From positions 14,983,795 to 15,047,794 of the forward strand of contig CM032795.1 of NCBI GenBank assembly GCA_019155185.1: 64,000 nt of DNA. Reading direction: 5' to 3'. The stretch comes from Beaufortia kweichowensis (lineage: Eukaryota > Chordata > Actinopteri > Cypriniformes > Gastromyzontidae). Below the pieces are notes generated by a model. That model saw nothing but the letters and a program-made list of their open reading frames with translations, did not search any database and had not been told where the DNA came from. Positions 48,201 through 60,782 of this stretch are shown piece after piece (position 1 is the stretch's first letter; each line of letters starts with the position of its first letter). A program made the position numbers and the translations under genes.

Positions 48201-49487
48201 TAAAAATGTAAAAAAATATCTTATATTTAAACATTTAAACAAATTTGTTGTTCAGATGTTGTGCGTTTTTATGTGTATACTCAATTTCTGCGTATAGTTA
48301 GATCTTGTCAGGTTAAAGGTTGATTTTACCCAAACCATCTTCTCTTTGTTCTCTGAACAAATAATTATGATTTATTAATTCCAGTATTAGTTTTTTACAT
48401 GACAGCAATAAACGAAGAGCATGTAAAGCTCATCTTGGTTTATGTTTTTTTTAAGACAGTCCATTCATTCACAAAACATATATGGTTAGGAGATTTCTAT
48501 AGGAGAAGGAGAGTTCTCTCAGCTTGATCCTGGCATGAAGGGTCTCCCCAGGGAAAGGAAACTTCCTCCTGGTCTTGTCTTCAGAGTTCATTGAGGGCAG
48601 TTCTTGTAGTTTCTTCTCTACAGGAGCGTGAGCTTGTCTGCTGATGAGGAAACCAGGTGACCTCAAAGGATAGCAGAAGTAGGAAGGAGGGAGTAAGATA
48701 TTATTGGACTGTTTACAGGCTTTAGCTAAACTATATAACTATTTTCCTATTCTGGATATTTAAAAAGCCATCAAAATTTTTTGTGAGGGTCTAACAGGTT
48801 ACAAATTAGTATATGTGGCTTAGATTAATTGGACTCTGTTTCTTTCTTTTGGCACCATATCCAACACTGCCCAAGTTGATGATATCATTTCTTTTTCCTT
48901 AGCCTAACAGATGGTGCCCCTTGAATTATGATGCTATCTGCTGATGTGCTTCCTGAGATTTTTTATGTGCTGTTGCTGTTCTTAAGAACTGTCAGCAAAA
49001 GATTTGGTTTGGTAGCCATTCACTCTTCATGCAGTATATTTTCATATGTAATATATAACTTTTTAGTTTTTTTTGTTTTTACACAAATTAATATTAAATC
49101 GTATAAATGTATTTATTTTAAATATTTATTTATCTATTTATTTATTTCTGTTTTGCAGTTTTAGTTAGGTTTTTTCTCATTTTAAAAATGTTCCATTTGG
49201 TATGGAATGAATATCTCAACATTTAAAAAATATCCAAAATTAGCTTAAAATTAGACATTGTGACTCATACACTCAATAATAGCTAACTTTAGATCTATCT
49301 CATGCTTTTAGGCATCCTGTTCATTTCCTTCCTTTCATTGTGTAAATATTGTAGCTACAATGAACAAAGTTGTCTGGGCTTGATCACAGAATATTTCTGA
49401 AAGCCTTTTTTTACATAAAATTTAAGGACCAGCATAACAAAAATAACCATCATGGTAACTTTGTCAATTTAATTAAGTTATTCCATA

Positions 49488-49838
49488 TACAGTACTAGTC
49501 AAAAGTTTGAAAACAGTTACTCACTGTTGTTTACTTTTTCCACATTGCTTGAGGTCTCAACTTAGGAAGCTTTTTAAACAGCACTAAAGGAATTTCTATC
49601 TATGCTGGACTCTTTTTGGCTGCTTTTTATTCATTATTTGGTCCAAGTAATCCATTTTAAAAATATTTTCTTATATACATTTTTGTTTTCTAATTAAAGA
49701 AATTAATATGTTGGCACAATTTTATTTTTCTACAAATGTAATTTTAAGCATTGAAATATTTACCTTCAGAATAGAAGATTTTGAAGATCATGAAAAATAT
49801 TTTAGTCAGTTCTATCTACACATTTGACTGGTACTGTA
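49488..49838. mobile_element. terminal-inverted-repeat element, CAGTCAAAAGTTTG type, copy 1
   Basis: It begins TACAGTACTAGTCAAAAGTT and ends CACATTTGACTGGTACTGTA, an inverted pair. The interior is A/T-rich with no transposase. Interior blocks (TCTATGCTGGACTC, TTTGGTCCAA, GGCTGC) match the reverse complement of 63214-63781. Confidence 0.65.
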
Positions 49839-50649
49839 TGTTTATTGTCTATCTAACATCAAGAGAAAAGTTCTTTCATTTGTCTTGTGTTTTAAAGCTC
49901 CAGACAGTCTCTGTATTGGCTACCCTGTATTACTTGTTGAAAGATGAAGAGAAGGAAAATACACAGATGGAATTGTTATGGCAGAGCAGATGTCATAGCA
50001 ACAAAGCAAGAGCAAGAAACCCTCAAAATATAATTGGTACTCTAATAGTGAAATGTCCATCAAATATAATCTAAAATGCACAGATATACAGAGATTTAAT
50101 TGCATATCTAATCCCAATCCTAATACAAAATAATCAGAAATGTTTTGTAATTATATTGATTAAGAATCAAAAACAGATTTTTTTTTTCACTTTTGGTAGC
50201 TCTGTTTTCCAGACCACACTTTTAAGATCATCTTACTGTGCTTCCTATGTTATTTTACACAGCAATCTGTTTCCCAAAGCAGCATGTAGATTATCCATCA
50301 TTAAGTAGTCTCCAGACTCCAGTCCACATGTGCTGAACTGCAGCCAAAACATTTATCGATAACTTAGAAGTTCGTCTCTACGCAAAGGAAAATACAGTGA
50401 AAACACTGCCAAACAAGGAATTTGTTTTGTTGGAAAAGTTATTTTGTTGAGGCGCTGAAAATATTATTTTATTTTTTGTAAGCGTAACAGCTATTGCAAG
50501 CTCAGCATTTTATTCTCAGATATTGTATCTCCCTTTCTCTAATATACAGTGAAAGCAAGTTGCATGTAATGGATGTACTAGTGGTCCAAGGTTTTCATTA
50601 TTTACTAATATTTCTTACATAAAAATGCTTTTATAAAGTGTGCTGTAGA

Positions 50650-50760
50650 TGCAATTTACATTTACATTAATGCCTGTGGCAAATGCTTTAATCCAATGCA
50701 GTTTTAATTTAAATGTGTATTTGATTCCCAGGCATGTGCATTGCCTGGGAATCAAACCTC
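50650..50760. repeat. SINE-tail relic ending in a 15-bp perfect hairpin
   Basis: TTTACATTTACATTAATGCC and GCAAATGC resemble an inverted SINE tail. The segment ends with TTTGATTCCCAGGCA (50720-50734), loop TGTGCAT, then TGCCTGGGAATCAAA (50742-50756), a perfect inverted repeat. Confidence 0.55.
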
Positions 50761-53700
50761 TTATTTAAAACTTACAGGATTCAACTCGGTGCTTTGGGAT
50801 ACCCGGTCAGTATCAGTTAACTTTAACCATCTATTCATACCAGAATCATTGATTATATATCTCTGTTAGCGGCTAGATCATATTCAATAACATTCCCTCA
50901 TAAATATGTTAGCAGAGTATAGAGATGTCTAAATGAAATATGACCTTGGCAGGAAAAGTAATTAAAAATCTGGAGAATGGCAGAATCAACAGAACACTCA
51001 TAATCTAATACACCTCTATTAAAGAGGACTGTGAACATATGAGACCCAACCGATGTTTTACTCGGCATAAATGAATCTTGAAGACAATGAAAACAGTTCA
51101 ACGGGGAGAAAATGTTACAGCTAATTTGAAACGGACCCGTCTGCCCTCTGTCACGCATTCGTTTAATGACGTTTCTCAATGAAAAGCTGAAATTGAACAG
51201 GATTGAATTTCCTTTCGTTCTGTGATTACAATGGCACAATCAAGGGCGAGAGGATCCACGAATATGATTCCCAGTGGACGAGAGCGTGAATCACTTTCTG
51301 TCTATCAGCTCTTGGGCTTTAATGATCCTGAATCACTTTAGTCTTACCCTAGTCTGCAGATAAACACATTTCAGTTCAGCTCATTCATTTTCATGAGTTT
51401 AGGAGATAGGCCTCGCTCACTGCAGCTGTCACTCTCGATTTTTCCATATCGCACTGATACTCTGTCCAGCAATGCGGAGCATGAGCCGTTCTATTCAGAG
51501 CAATTTGACCTAATTTCATCTCCAGTTTCTCGCTTCTGTACAGGTGCAATGTCTGGTTTTATTGACATAAATATCCTCAAGGTCTTCAGGCACATGTGTG
51601 TTTGCCGCATTAGCCTTACAGACATCTGAAACCTCTAGAGTGTGTGTCCTCTGTTCCCTTGGCAACCGATATAAAATGGATAAGAAAAATGGCACACGCT
51701 AGCCAAAACAGAGATGCTTTATGAGTTTTGGATGGACGCATTTGAACAAAGACAGAAATCTGCTCTTTTTTCACTGGTTGGATAAAACAGCCCTTGACGG
51801 TAATACAAGCTGGACCCCTTCAGATAAGAGCCTCCCCTGTGGTTCTGTGATAGCAGTTTATTAGAATTCTGTCTTACTCCTCGAAGTTGAGATAGACTGG
51901 CAAGGCTTTGAGTAAATAGATACACATGATTGTAGTGCTGATAGAGTATTGGAAACAAATACATAATGCAATATTACCATCATGTAATTGCTTTTAATAA
52001 AAACCTAAGAGAATAAAGAGTACCATGCCTTTGCCCACGGCTAAATAAAATTAGCTTTAAAGAAAAAAATGGTTCATTTTTAAACTTCTAAAGATCTTTA
52101 GGTAAATCAATGTCATTGTAAAAAATATTTTCTGTAATCCACCTAAAATGCTTTGATATGATTAACAATACACTCGGATCATAAAAAGCTTTGATCTTCA
52201 GATAGCCTTTCATTTCAGAAAGGTTTGCGGAAATATTTGCTATAGCTTAGTCAAAGAATAAACCAAAGCCATAACCCCAAATCAAGGGTGTAGTCCATAG
52301 AAACTGAGAGGTGTTGAAAGATACTTGAAGTAGATATTTTCTCTATGCCTCTTGGTACGTTTACATGCATGAATATGTCGTTAATCTCAGTGTATGTATT
52401 GAAAAACTGAAAGGAACTTCCTCTAGGAAAAGGAACAGTTCTTTTGTCCTCACAGATGCTTTGTTGGGTACAAAAAAGAAGAATCAAATATTAACCTCAA
52501 TTTTAGAAGTAACTTCCTCTGTCTTACGTTTATGTACATAACTGTCTGTCATGACATTCAAGATGATCCTAAACAGAAATTTCAGGGAATGTCTTTAAAG
52601 ACTCATCATTTGTTATAATAGAGCAAAACTTTGATTGGGTCAATAACTCTTGGATCTGTTTCTAAACATGTGCAGAGAACGTGACGGGCTATTTATTTTA
52701 ACAGCCATCTGTTGTGGCAGATTGTAAAATGGCTGCCCACTAAATATAATCTGAATCGAGATCAAAAGAGAGAAAGAGGTATAGTGCATGTACTTCCGTA
52801 GAGCAGAGAAGCACAAGGACTTTCATTAGATGTTCACTAGTTTAGAAACAATTTGCATGTGAATAGCTGAGAATGAAAATGAATGTGTTTAATTTGGCCC
52901 CTACTGCCCAATCATTACCGAAATGTCATCAGTGAGTATAAGCCATTGTATGAAAATGCAAAGGCCAGCCCATGTTATTCATGTAACTCCACATTGTGAA
53001 ATTATTTGTCAGTGCAATACATCTCAATAAAGATGTCATTAGAAACGAGCAGTGTAATACAATGTATTGTCTTGTAAAACCATAAAAAAACCATAGTATT
53101 GTCCTTGCTGTGAACCAGGTCTGAAGACAATACTGTACTCAACCATTATAAAACTTAAAAGAGAATATGTGGACCTCACAAGTGAAATAAGATGGATTGG
53201 ATTACAGAGCTGTCAATCAATCTTGTTGGTCTAGATATGAGCCCACCAAGAAACAACCAAACAGATGGCATGGTGTCTTGAGAATGAAGTCTTCTCATCC
53301 ACCCCCACAAACCCCTAAAATAAACCAATGGTAGGATACTATAAGCCCCTTAGGTTTGTTTAAACTCTTCATCTAGACTAAGACAGAATTCACCACAACT
53401 TATCACTTGCTCTAAATCTTGTGCAGCAACAATTTTGACTCAGAATAGATGTTTTTAATTGGTTGTGTCACACATCTGGTGTAAGGATACAGGACAGTGT
53501 CGTTTTGCATTTAGAAGTGCAATTTAAAAGTGTAAGACCACACAAGACATTTTACAAATATTTGGTCCGAAAGTGCAGATGGGATGGGCTCTATTTTGGG
53601 GCAGGCGTCTGATCCTGTGAAGGGGAAGAGGTTTTAACTCAAGCAGGTGTCCCCATTGACATCTGTCTCAGTTCTCAGGGCAATCACTAGCAGATCAGCA

Positions 53701-56578
53701 GCCACATTCTGACAAGAGACAACAAGAACTGATGAACGTTCACGTGTGAAAAGGTACATTTTATTACTGTACTGCTGTATGTGAGGAGGTGTTTAATGGA
53801 AAACTGTATTTGCATTTTATTTCAGGGGGGTGGGATTGTGAAAATTTCAGTGATTTTTATTATTATTTTAATAATATTTATGACATTTACAGATGGTCTT
53901 GCTTTAAAAAAAATACACAATTTTAGTAGCTTGAAAAGAATTAAAAATCTCATTTTTAACTGTAAGTGTTATGCTCCGTGTTTCAACTGTAAGATGCATC
54001 CTCAAATATTTATTCAGCTATTATTTACTCATTTTATTTTGAAATTTTTCCAAGAAAAAGCATTCCCATAAGCCTACTAACTTATATGAAGTATTGATCC
54101 ATTCCCCATTTAAAATTAACCAGCGCTCTATCCTTATAAATTTTATGTTTTCGTGTTGGATTTGGCCGGGATTTTCCTCACCCCCCATGCCCCCTCCCCT
54201 CCTTGACCTGGATAATAAGATTAAAAAGCCCTCTGATCAGTAATGCATGCAACATCTCAGAGGGAATATTTTGAAAGCTCCGACTGTGTTTTGTGTATAA
54301 TGCTGACTGTACATCACAGGAAGCCTGACACACACTTCATGGTGATTGCACAGTGGCACACTGAAGATGTGGGTCAGTCTCTGAAGGAACGACGTATAGT
54401 GGGGATAGATGAGACGAGAGCGTGCAGAAGGGATATGAGTAGCAGCTCTGGGGTGAGCTCTCATAAGGATTCCAGGCATGCACAGAAACGATACTGAATC
54501 TTGTTCATACGCATGTGCTGTAAATAAAAATCAACAATGCAAACAAAGAGACCGGGGTGCTTATCGCATTTTGTCATCCCAGAGGAGAGAAAGAAACAGA
54601 GTCAGAATGCGAATCATAGGCTGGAGGATTACAGTGAGATTCTTTGCTATTCAGTTTAAACAAAGTGGTGTTGTTGGCATTTTGGTGCAATAGAGGCTTT
54701 TGCAGAAAAGGTCAGTGAGACTGTACCTGGACCGGTTTAAAATGAAAAAAGTGTATCGCAGACATATTAATGACTCTCAGAATAAGGTGTAGGTTTAGAC
54801 AGACTCTATAGACAAAGATTTATGGCTTATACAGTGCAACAAAAGTCTGTAAAGTTGGATTCAGAGTCTTATTTAAAACAAAAAATAAAATGTAGGATTT
54901 TATCAATGTTTAATGATATTATATGAATAGGCTGATAGGAAATATTTAAGTTACTACAGTGATTAAATAAAAAACTACTTTGTAGAAAAGGTTGTGCAGT
55001 TAATGCCAGTTTCTGTCATTAAAGCAAAATGAGGATGTGATTTGTAATGAAAACATTTGTATTGAATTAGAAAAAAATGTAAATGGAAGCATTTTAAGTA
55101 GTGTTTTTCTAACATGTATACCCAACTGTATGTAGCTTTTATTTTAATTTTATTTAACATCTATAAACATAAGATAACATAAGATAAAACTTAATTTGCT
55201 TTATTGCTTGAAAGGCCCTACTCATTTCTCTAAATGCCACGTGTACGTGTTTCTACAATCTACACAACAGTGTTTCAAAACCAATGGCACTTAAGTTTTA
55301 TTTGATAGATCCCCATCGCTCACTTTATCCATTACAGTGGGCTCAGATCCGCTTCATGCTGATGGGTGAGCTGAAGATGTGTCATTCCAGAGCTAAAGTC
55401 AGTCTGTCTGGATGTAGGATTAGGGGGTGAGGAGGGAGAGTTTTAGCCACTCAAAAATCTTCAAGGTCTTTGCACGCAAAGATGGACTGTTTGTGATTAC
55501 TCACCCCTATATTAGTGGTGGAACAGACTCAGTGTTGTCTTTACACCAGCGTTTGTGTAATGAATGAAGTGTTGCTGTATGATGCTGTGGATACCTGGCT
55601 TGTACTGTACTGTTTAAACAAACCCAACAAATGGAAATTGTTTCAGCGCTTCCTTTATGTTGGATTGGATTCTTATGGTATCTGCTGAAGTCAGTTGAAC
55701 TCTCAGCAGTAAGACCTGTTATATTTTTTGAACCTTTCAGCTGAATTGAAGAACCCCTTCAACCACAGCATAATTTATGATGTTCAATTTGCTGGTTTGT
55801 GTATGACATCATAAAGAGGATGTGGTGATGCTCAGGAACAAAATGGAAAGGATGATAATTTTCCATTCAAGTCTGTAATGTTCACAAACTTGAGTCACTG
55901 AAACCTCCCAGTAATTTTAGGGTGAGATTAAGATAAACTCTCTTTTGAGAATCAGTAGATAATATGAGTGTTATTTATTTTCATTTTTTAATTTATGTCA
56001 TTTATTTATTGTAGTATATTTTATTGTGTTTATTACGTGTAATCTGACAACATTGCTTTTGTGCTTTTAGTCCATCTTTTCAAATAAAACAAAAAAGCAA
56101 GATAAATGATATTTACATTTAATTCATACATTGTGTAATGTTACATTTTAAGAAATTTTTCCTTTTATTTCCATCACAAACCCTCAACAAAATTTACTTT
56201 TGTATTTGTTTAACAGCCAGTGAACCTTATTCACAGTTGCCAGTAGGAATGGATATCTAGTAGGTTGCATATATGCATTGATTTAGCTGTGATATACAGG
56301 ATGGACAGGGTAAGAGGGTTTATGTTAGACTGTGCAAATTGCAAACAGCCAAGCAAATATTGAATAAGCCTCTGTGTTGTCACAGAGTGTGTGTGTGCTG
56401 CAAGTCCTTGTGCTGTATAGCCTCTGTAAAGTAAACTTTTAGAAGCAAAGCAAGAAAATCTGTTAAAGATTCAGTGAAACGACAGTGTGATTTAAATCCT
56501 ATCAGCTTTTGTCCTGAGAGCTGCCAGATATGATGGAGATTTTGTCCTTGTGTTAGTATTAGTGTGGTGGCAAAAATT

Positions 56579-56581
<3 letters not shown>

Positions 56582-56639
<58 letters not shown>
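56582..56639. repeat. (GA)n microsatellite
   Basis: About 29 uninterrupted GA units; it produces an artificial Arg-Glu ORF. Confidence 0.95.
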
Positions 56640-56641
<2 letters not shown>

Positions 56642-58374
56642 TTTGGTTACAGAATTGCTCCTAAATTACCCTGGCGAGCAGGCAGGTTATACTCTATAGA
56701 CAGGGCGAGGAACTCATGCCAACAGTGCATTGGGTATCATTATGCTATCATGTTTGCAACGTTCAGTGTGTTTGCAAGCACACATTCTCCTACTGCTGTA
56801 TTAATGGATTTTCTTTATCTGAACCTGTCTACATCACATTATAGGATCACATACTCTTTCTTTATCACTATTTCCTGCATTTTAGAATAATAGTAAACTC
56901 ATCTAAGATAAAAATACTGTAAGTGTGTATAAGTGGCTTTAAAAGATTAATTACAGAGAGTATCAGATTGCTAATTATGGATTGCACATCTATGTTTTTT
57001 TGTAGCCATCATATAAGGTACAGTGTGGTGAATGGAAAATGACAACCTTTACTGTATACAATGTGATTTATGTCAAGTTATGCATTAGAAAAAGGTTTCC
57101 ATGGAAATCGGTGATTCAAGCATGTAATGATAGGTTTCGCTGAACCAGAAAAAGCAAGATTGACGAAGCAAAGCATGTAGTTTTGTAATTGAGTTGTTGA
57201 GACAGGAAAATTGTAATATGTCACCTTTCATTTTAATGTAAATGGTGGAATAGTTTTGTGCATATTATCACCAAACGTTTACTAACATAAATGTTCTGTT
57301 TCAGGGTAAATGTATTTGTGCTACAGAGAACAGCCAAGATAAATGTATCCAATTTCTTAACAATTGTTTGAATAACACTAGAATGTTTGAGCAGGATCTT
57401 AATGGCATCCTTTGATTGAAGTTATAGTCTCTTCTAGTCCATTGTTCTGGTGTTTTGGCTCCACGGTTTCTGTTTATATATGTCTAGACCTCTTTCTGGC
57501 TGACAAGGGCTTTTTTCTGTAAGGTGATCCTAATGGGATGGTCATAGTTTGCCGGATCAAAAGTATAATTACCCTTAAAAGCCAAAAAGTGACAGGAATT
57601 GGCCTGGACAAAGGAGCTCTTGTGGAAATAAATGAGTAAATTTGAGGTAGCTCACCTTAAGTGGAGACCTGCAAAATCAACACATGTCAGTATTACAGAC
57701 TGCCGTCAGGAAAACAGATAAACAAAACTGGTCACGGCAGACGTAGTCCAGAAGCCCAATCTGATCGAATGTCAGAAAAATAAGTGAGGTTAGGCTTAAC
57801 TGCAATTTATGATGTTTGGTTTTTTGAGTAAAAATCAGTTTGAGTCGATGTGAAATTTAATTAGCATTTTCAGGCTGTTTGGTTTTGTTTTGGCAACATC
57901 TTTGGCTTCCTCTTAACATATAAGACTTCCGCAGTGAAATGTCCATGCTTTGATAACATGCCCATCTTGGCTCCTGTAATGGATATAAAGAGGTCTGTGA
58001 GCTGAGCTTGCGTGACACTTAACGGCCACTCGACTACATCGTGAACACACACTGAATACACACCACCCAGCTGTCCCCTGCTCCCCACTGGGCTCTGGCA
58101 GAAACAAAACTCATTTGGCCTCAGCTATCCTAAATTGAACACAGAGTCCATGGAGAGAGAGCTTCATCTTTCCACAGTCAAGTGCACTTGGCAGCCTGTG
58201 ACAAAAGGATGAGGGGAAAACACCTTTTATAGCGCCATAACACCTCACTGGACAATATGCAGTTAAGCCAATCAACAGGACAGGTACACAGCTAACTTTT
58301 CTCAGAATCTGAATACATCAGAGGAAAGTGAGTGTTCTGAAGAGTGTTATTTACAGCTAGGGTCTGCTGAAGTC

Positions 58375-58381
58375 TCTCTCT

Positions 58382-58416
<35 letters not shown>

Positions 58417-58470
58417 CTCGCTCTCGCTCTCTCGCTCTCGCTCTCGCTCTCTCGCTCTCTCGCTCTCTCG

Positions 58471-58503
<33 letters not shown>

Positions 58504-58525
58504 GCTCTCTCTCGCTCTCTCTCTT
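58375..58525. repeat. compound (CT)n/(CTCTCG)n microsatellite
   Basis: About 150 bases of CT units with regularly interspersed CTCTCG or CTCG units, giving a low-complexity Arg/Glu/Ser ORF on the minus strand that is not a gene. Confidence 0.95.
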
Positions 58526-58998
58526 TTATTCTGCCATGAGATCCAGTGCCAGCTGAAGAGCATTAGTGCCAGTTTCTTTTCATTCCTCACAACAACCAGT
58601 GGCATTATTTATTCTGCTGCGTTGCTAAAACAAGCTCATCGATGTTCATCGATGACACTCAGAGCTCCAGATCCATGGGATCTTGGTTAAGTATTCTGAC
58701 ATCATACTCTCTCAGACTTTCCTAAGTACTAGGTGACCTGTGATCACTTCACAAATCCAGACTGAATGAACTCTTGCTGAAGGTTTTGCATTCCCCATGG
58801 GAAAAGCATGAACTCCTGATACTTTTTTTAACATTTAACATATTTCTACTGTAAAAATCATCTGATACTGTAAGGTCATACTGTAAACTTGCAGTTTTTA
58901 ACTTTTTTTCTCTACATAGACATTTGTATTTGCAACAAAATTGCAGGAACCTTTGAACTTTTACCCCACAGCTTATATTATAAAGCATTGTTATAAGC

Positions 58999-59102
58999 TT
59001 TCCTGTAGCTCAGTTGGTAAGAGCATGGTGGGTTCGATCCCAGGGATTGTACATACTCGTAAGAGACACTGTGTCTGCCAAATGCATAAAAGCAAAGTAA
59101 AT
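58999..59102 (+). repeat. tRNA-derived SINE with internal deletion
   Basis: Has a recognisable RNA polymerase III A box (TAGCTCAGTTGGTAAGAGC) followed almost at once by a B box (GGTTCGATCCC), so the tRNA-like head has lost its middle. A SINE tail TGTCTGCCAAATGCATAAAA and AAAGTAAATG follows. The short A-B spacing and the SINE tail rule out a working tRNA gene. Confidence 0.75.
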
Positions 59103-60557
59103 GTAAGCTTACCGTGGTGAATCGTGGTAATGAATCAGCTTAGGTTAAGGAGATTTTTTAATACTTAATTTTGTGTGTATTTGCTCAATAACTGACTTTT
59201 GTGTATTTTTACAAACTGCATGAGCACATGATGCTGAACTGTGTTTCAGCACTGTGTAGCAGCCATTCAGTCAAGCTGTTGGCTCAGAGGCTTTGTGTTT
59301 GGTATCTGCGTTGCCTCATCCAAAACTTTTCCCCCTCATTCACCATGGTTAAAAGCAGGTTAAAAGGGCTAGACTCTGACTGGGTCATGGAGTAATCAGA
59401 GAAGCTCTGGAGGACAAATAGGATCGCTTGGATTCTTACTCCCTAATTAACAGCAAAAACAGCATAACCACCATGGCTGATTCAAACAGTGAGGTCATTT
59501 TCCAAGTGTATCTTACTAACACACATGAAACGGCATCCTTCATCTGATGAGTAAACTGAGGTCAGACATGGGGATTGTAATGGCACTATGAACTATGTGT
59601 GGGTATGTCTATTGGAAGGATGCCTAATTTATATTAAAAACACACTTTGAGAGAGAGAGAACAGAAGGAAATCAGTCACTCAAACTCGTCTGTTGTGATT
59701 AACGAATACCTAGCGAATAAGGTACCATAACATTATAGATAGCCTGAACAAATGTCTCTTTCAGCACAGAGATTAGACATGGTTTATGTATGTTTCCAGG
59801 GTCATATGTGTATGTTAACATATGCTCCTAAAATCAAGCTACAATATTTTTCAGATTAAATGAGAAAGAAAAGAAACAATAAATTAAACAGATAAAGTAA
59901 GCAATAGGAATCTAGCCCGTACTTCATCAGCCTTGCTCTTAATTTGTTTCAAATAAGTGGCTATATGTAACCGTTAGATAGTTTCACATCTCTGTAAGAG
60001 TGAGGTGTTAATGAACTAAAATGACAGGAAACATCATATCTAATGTACCTTCTTGCTTTTACGTACTTGGATCAATCTTTTTGAAGGCAGAATTCTATTA
60101 ATATCTTCAGGACCTTTTTCTGTGTTCTGCCATATGTGTATGAACATCAGTATGCATATTAATTAGACACTGGCTTAATGAGTAGATCATTAAAATTAAA
60201 GATAGGCAGTAAATGTTATTCTACATATGTAATTCTTTTCCGGAGGAAAAATGTGTGTTTAGTTCTGACATGATTAAAATTGCATGTTTCGGTGCTGTAA
60301 TTCTCTGATCGAGGCTAAATGGCAGAGCCCATGATTGCTTCTGTTTTCTATAGCGACTATTTGTTTTCTCTTGACCAAAATTACAATATGTCGTGTATAA
60401 CATATACAATGTAATCCATTCGGGGGTTTGTGGAAATTAGCAGAACGTGGCTTTCTTATACAATTAAAGCCATGAGGCACAGCAGCTGATCTCTATACAT
60501 TTTACCGTACCATTAACATGATCCTAAAATTATTTTACCATTTTATACTGTATAAAT

Positions 60558-60782
60558 GTGACCCTGTCTGTGAATTCCAGGCTATTGTGTGTAATTTTGA
60601 GATTACGAGCGTCAAAGTTTCTCTATGATTTCAGTCTTTGACATGTCATTACTCAGTCAGTATTAAAGATATCAAGGTTATATTCTCACAGAATGTTCTT
60701 TACGTTATCTAGGACGATTGTTTTGTAATGAACAGTAATTCACCAAAAATGGCTTTAGGTGGGTTTTCACAGGCAGGGTCAC
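60558..60782. mobile_element. short inverted-repeat element (MITE-like), copy 2, opposite orientation
   Basis: Starts GTGACCCTGTCTGTGAATTC and ends GTTTTCACAGGCAGGGTCAC. Reverse-complemented, it aligns along its length with 2333-2568, including the shared TGACTGAGTAATGACATGTC block. About 225 bp. Confidence 0.75.

Noticed and set aside
56564..56890. 108-aa plus-strand ORF starting with Arg-Glu repeats
   Set aside because: Its first part is the (GA)n microsatellite and the remainder shows no family resemblance.
58357..58605. 82-aa minus-strand ORF rich in Arg-Glu-Ser repeats
   Set aside because: It is the translation of the CT/CTCTCG microsatellite; no splice sites or conserved motif.
58999..59040. 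Possible tRNA gene
   Set aside because: A and B boxes are present but too close together to fold a cloverleaf, and a SINE tail follows.
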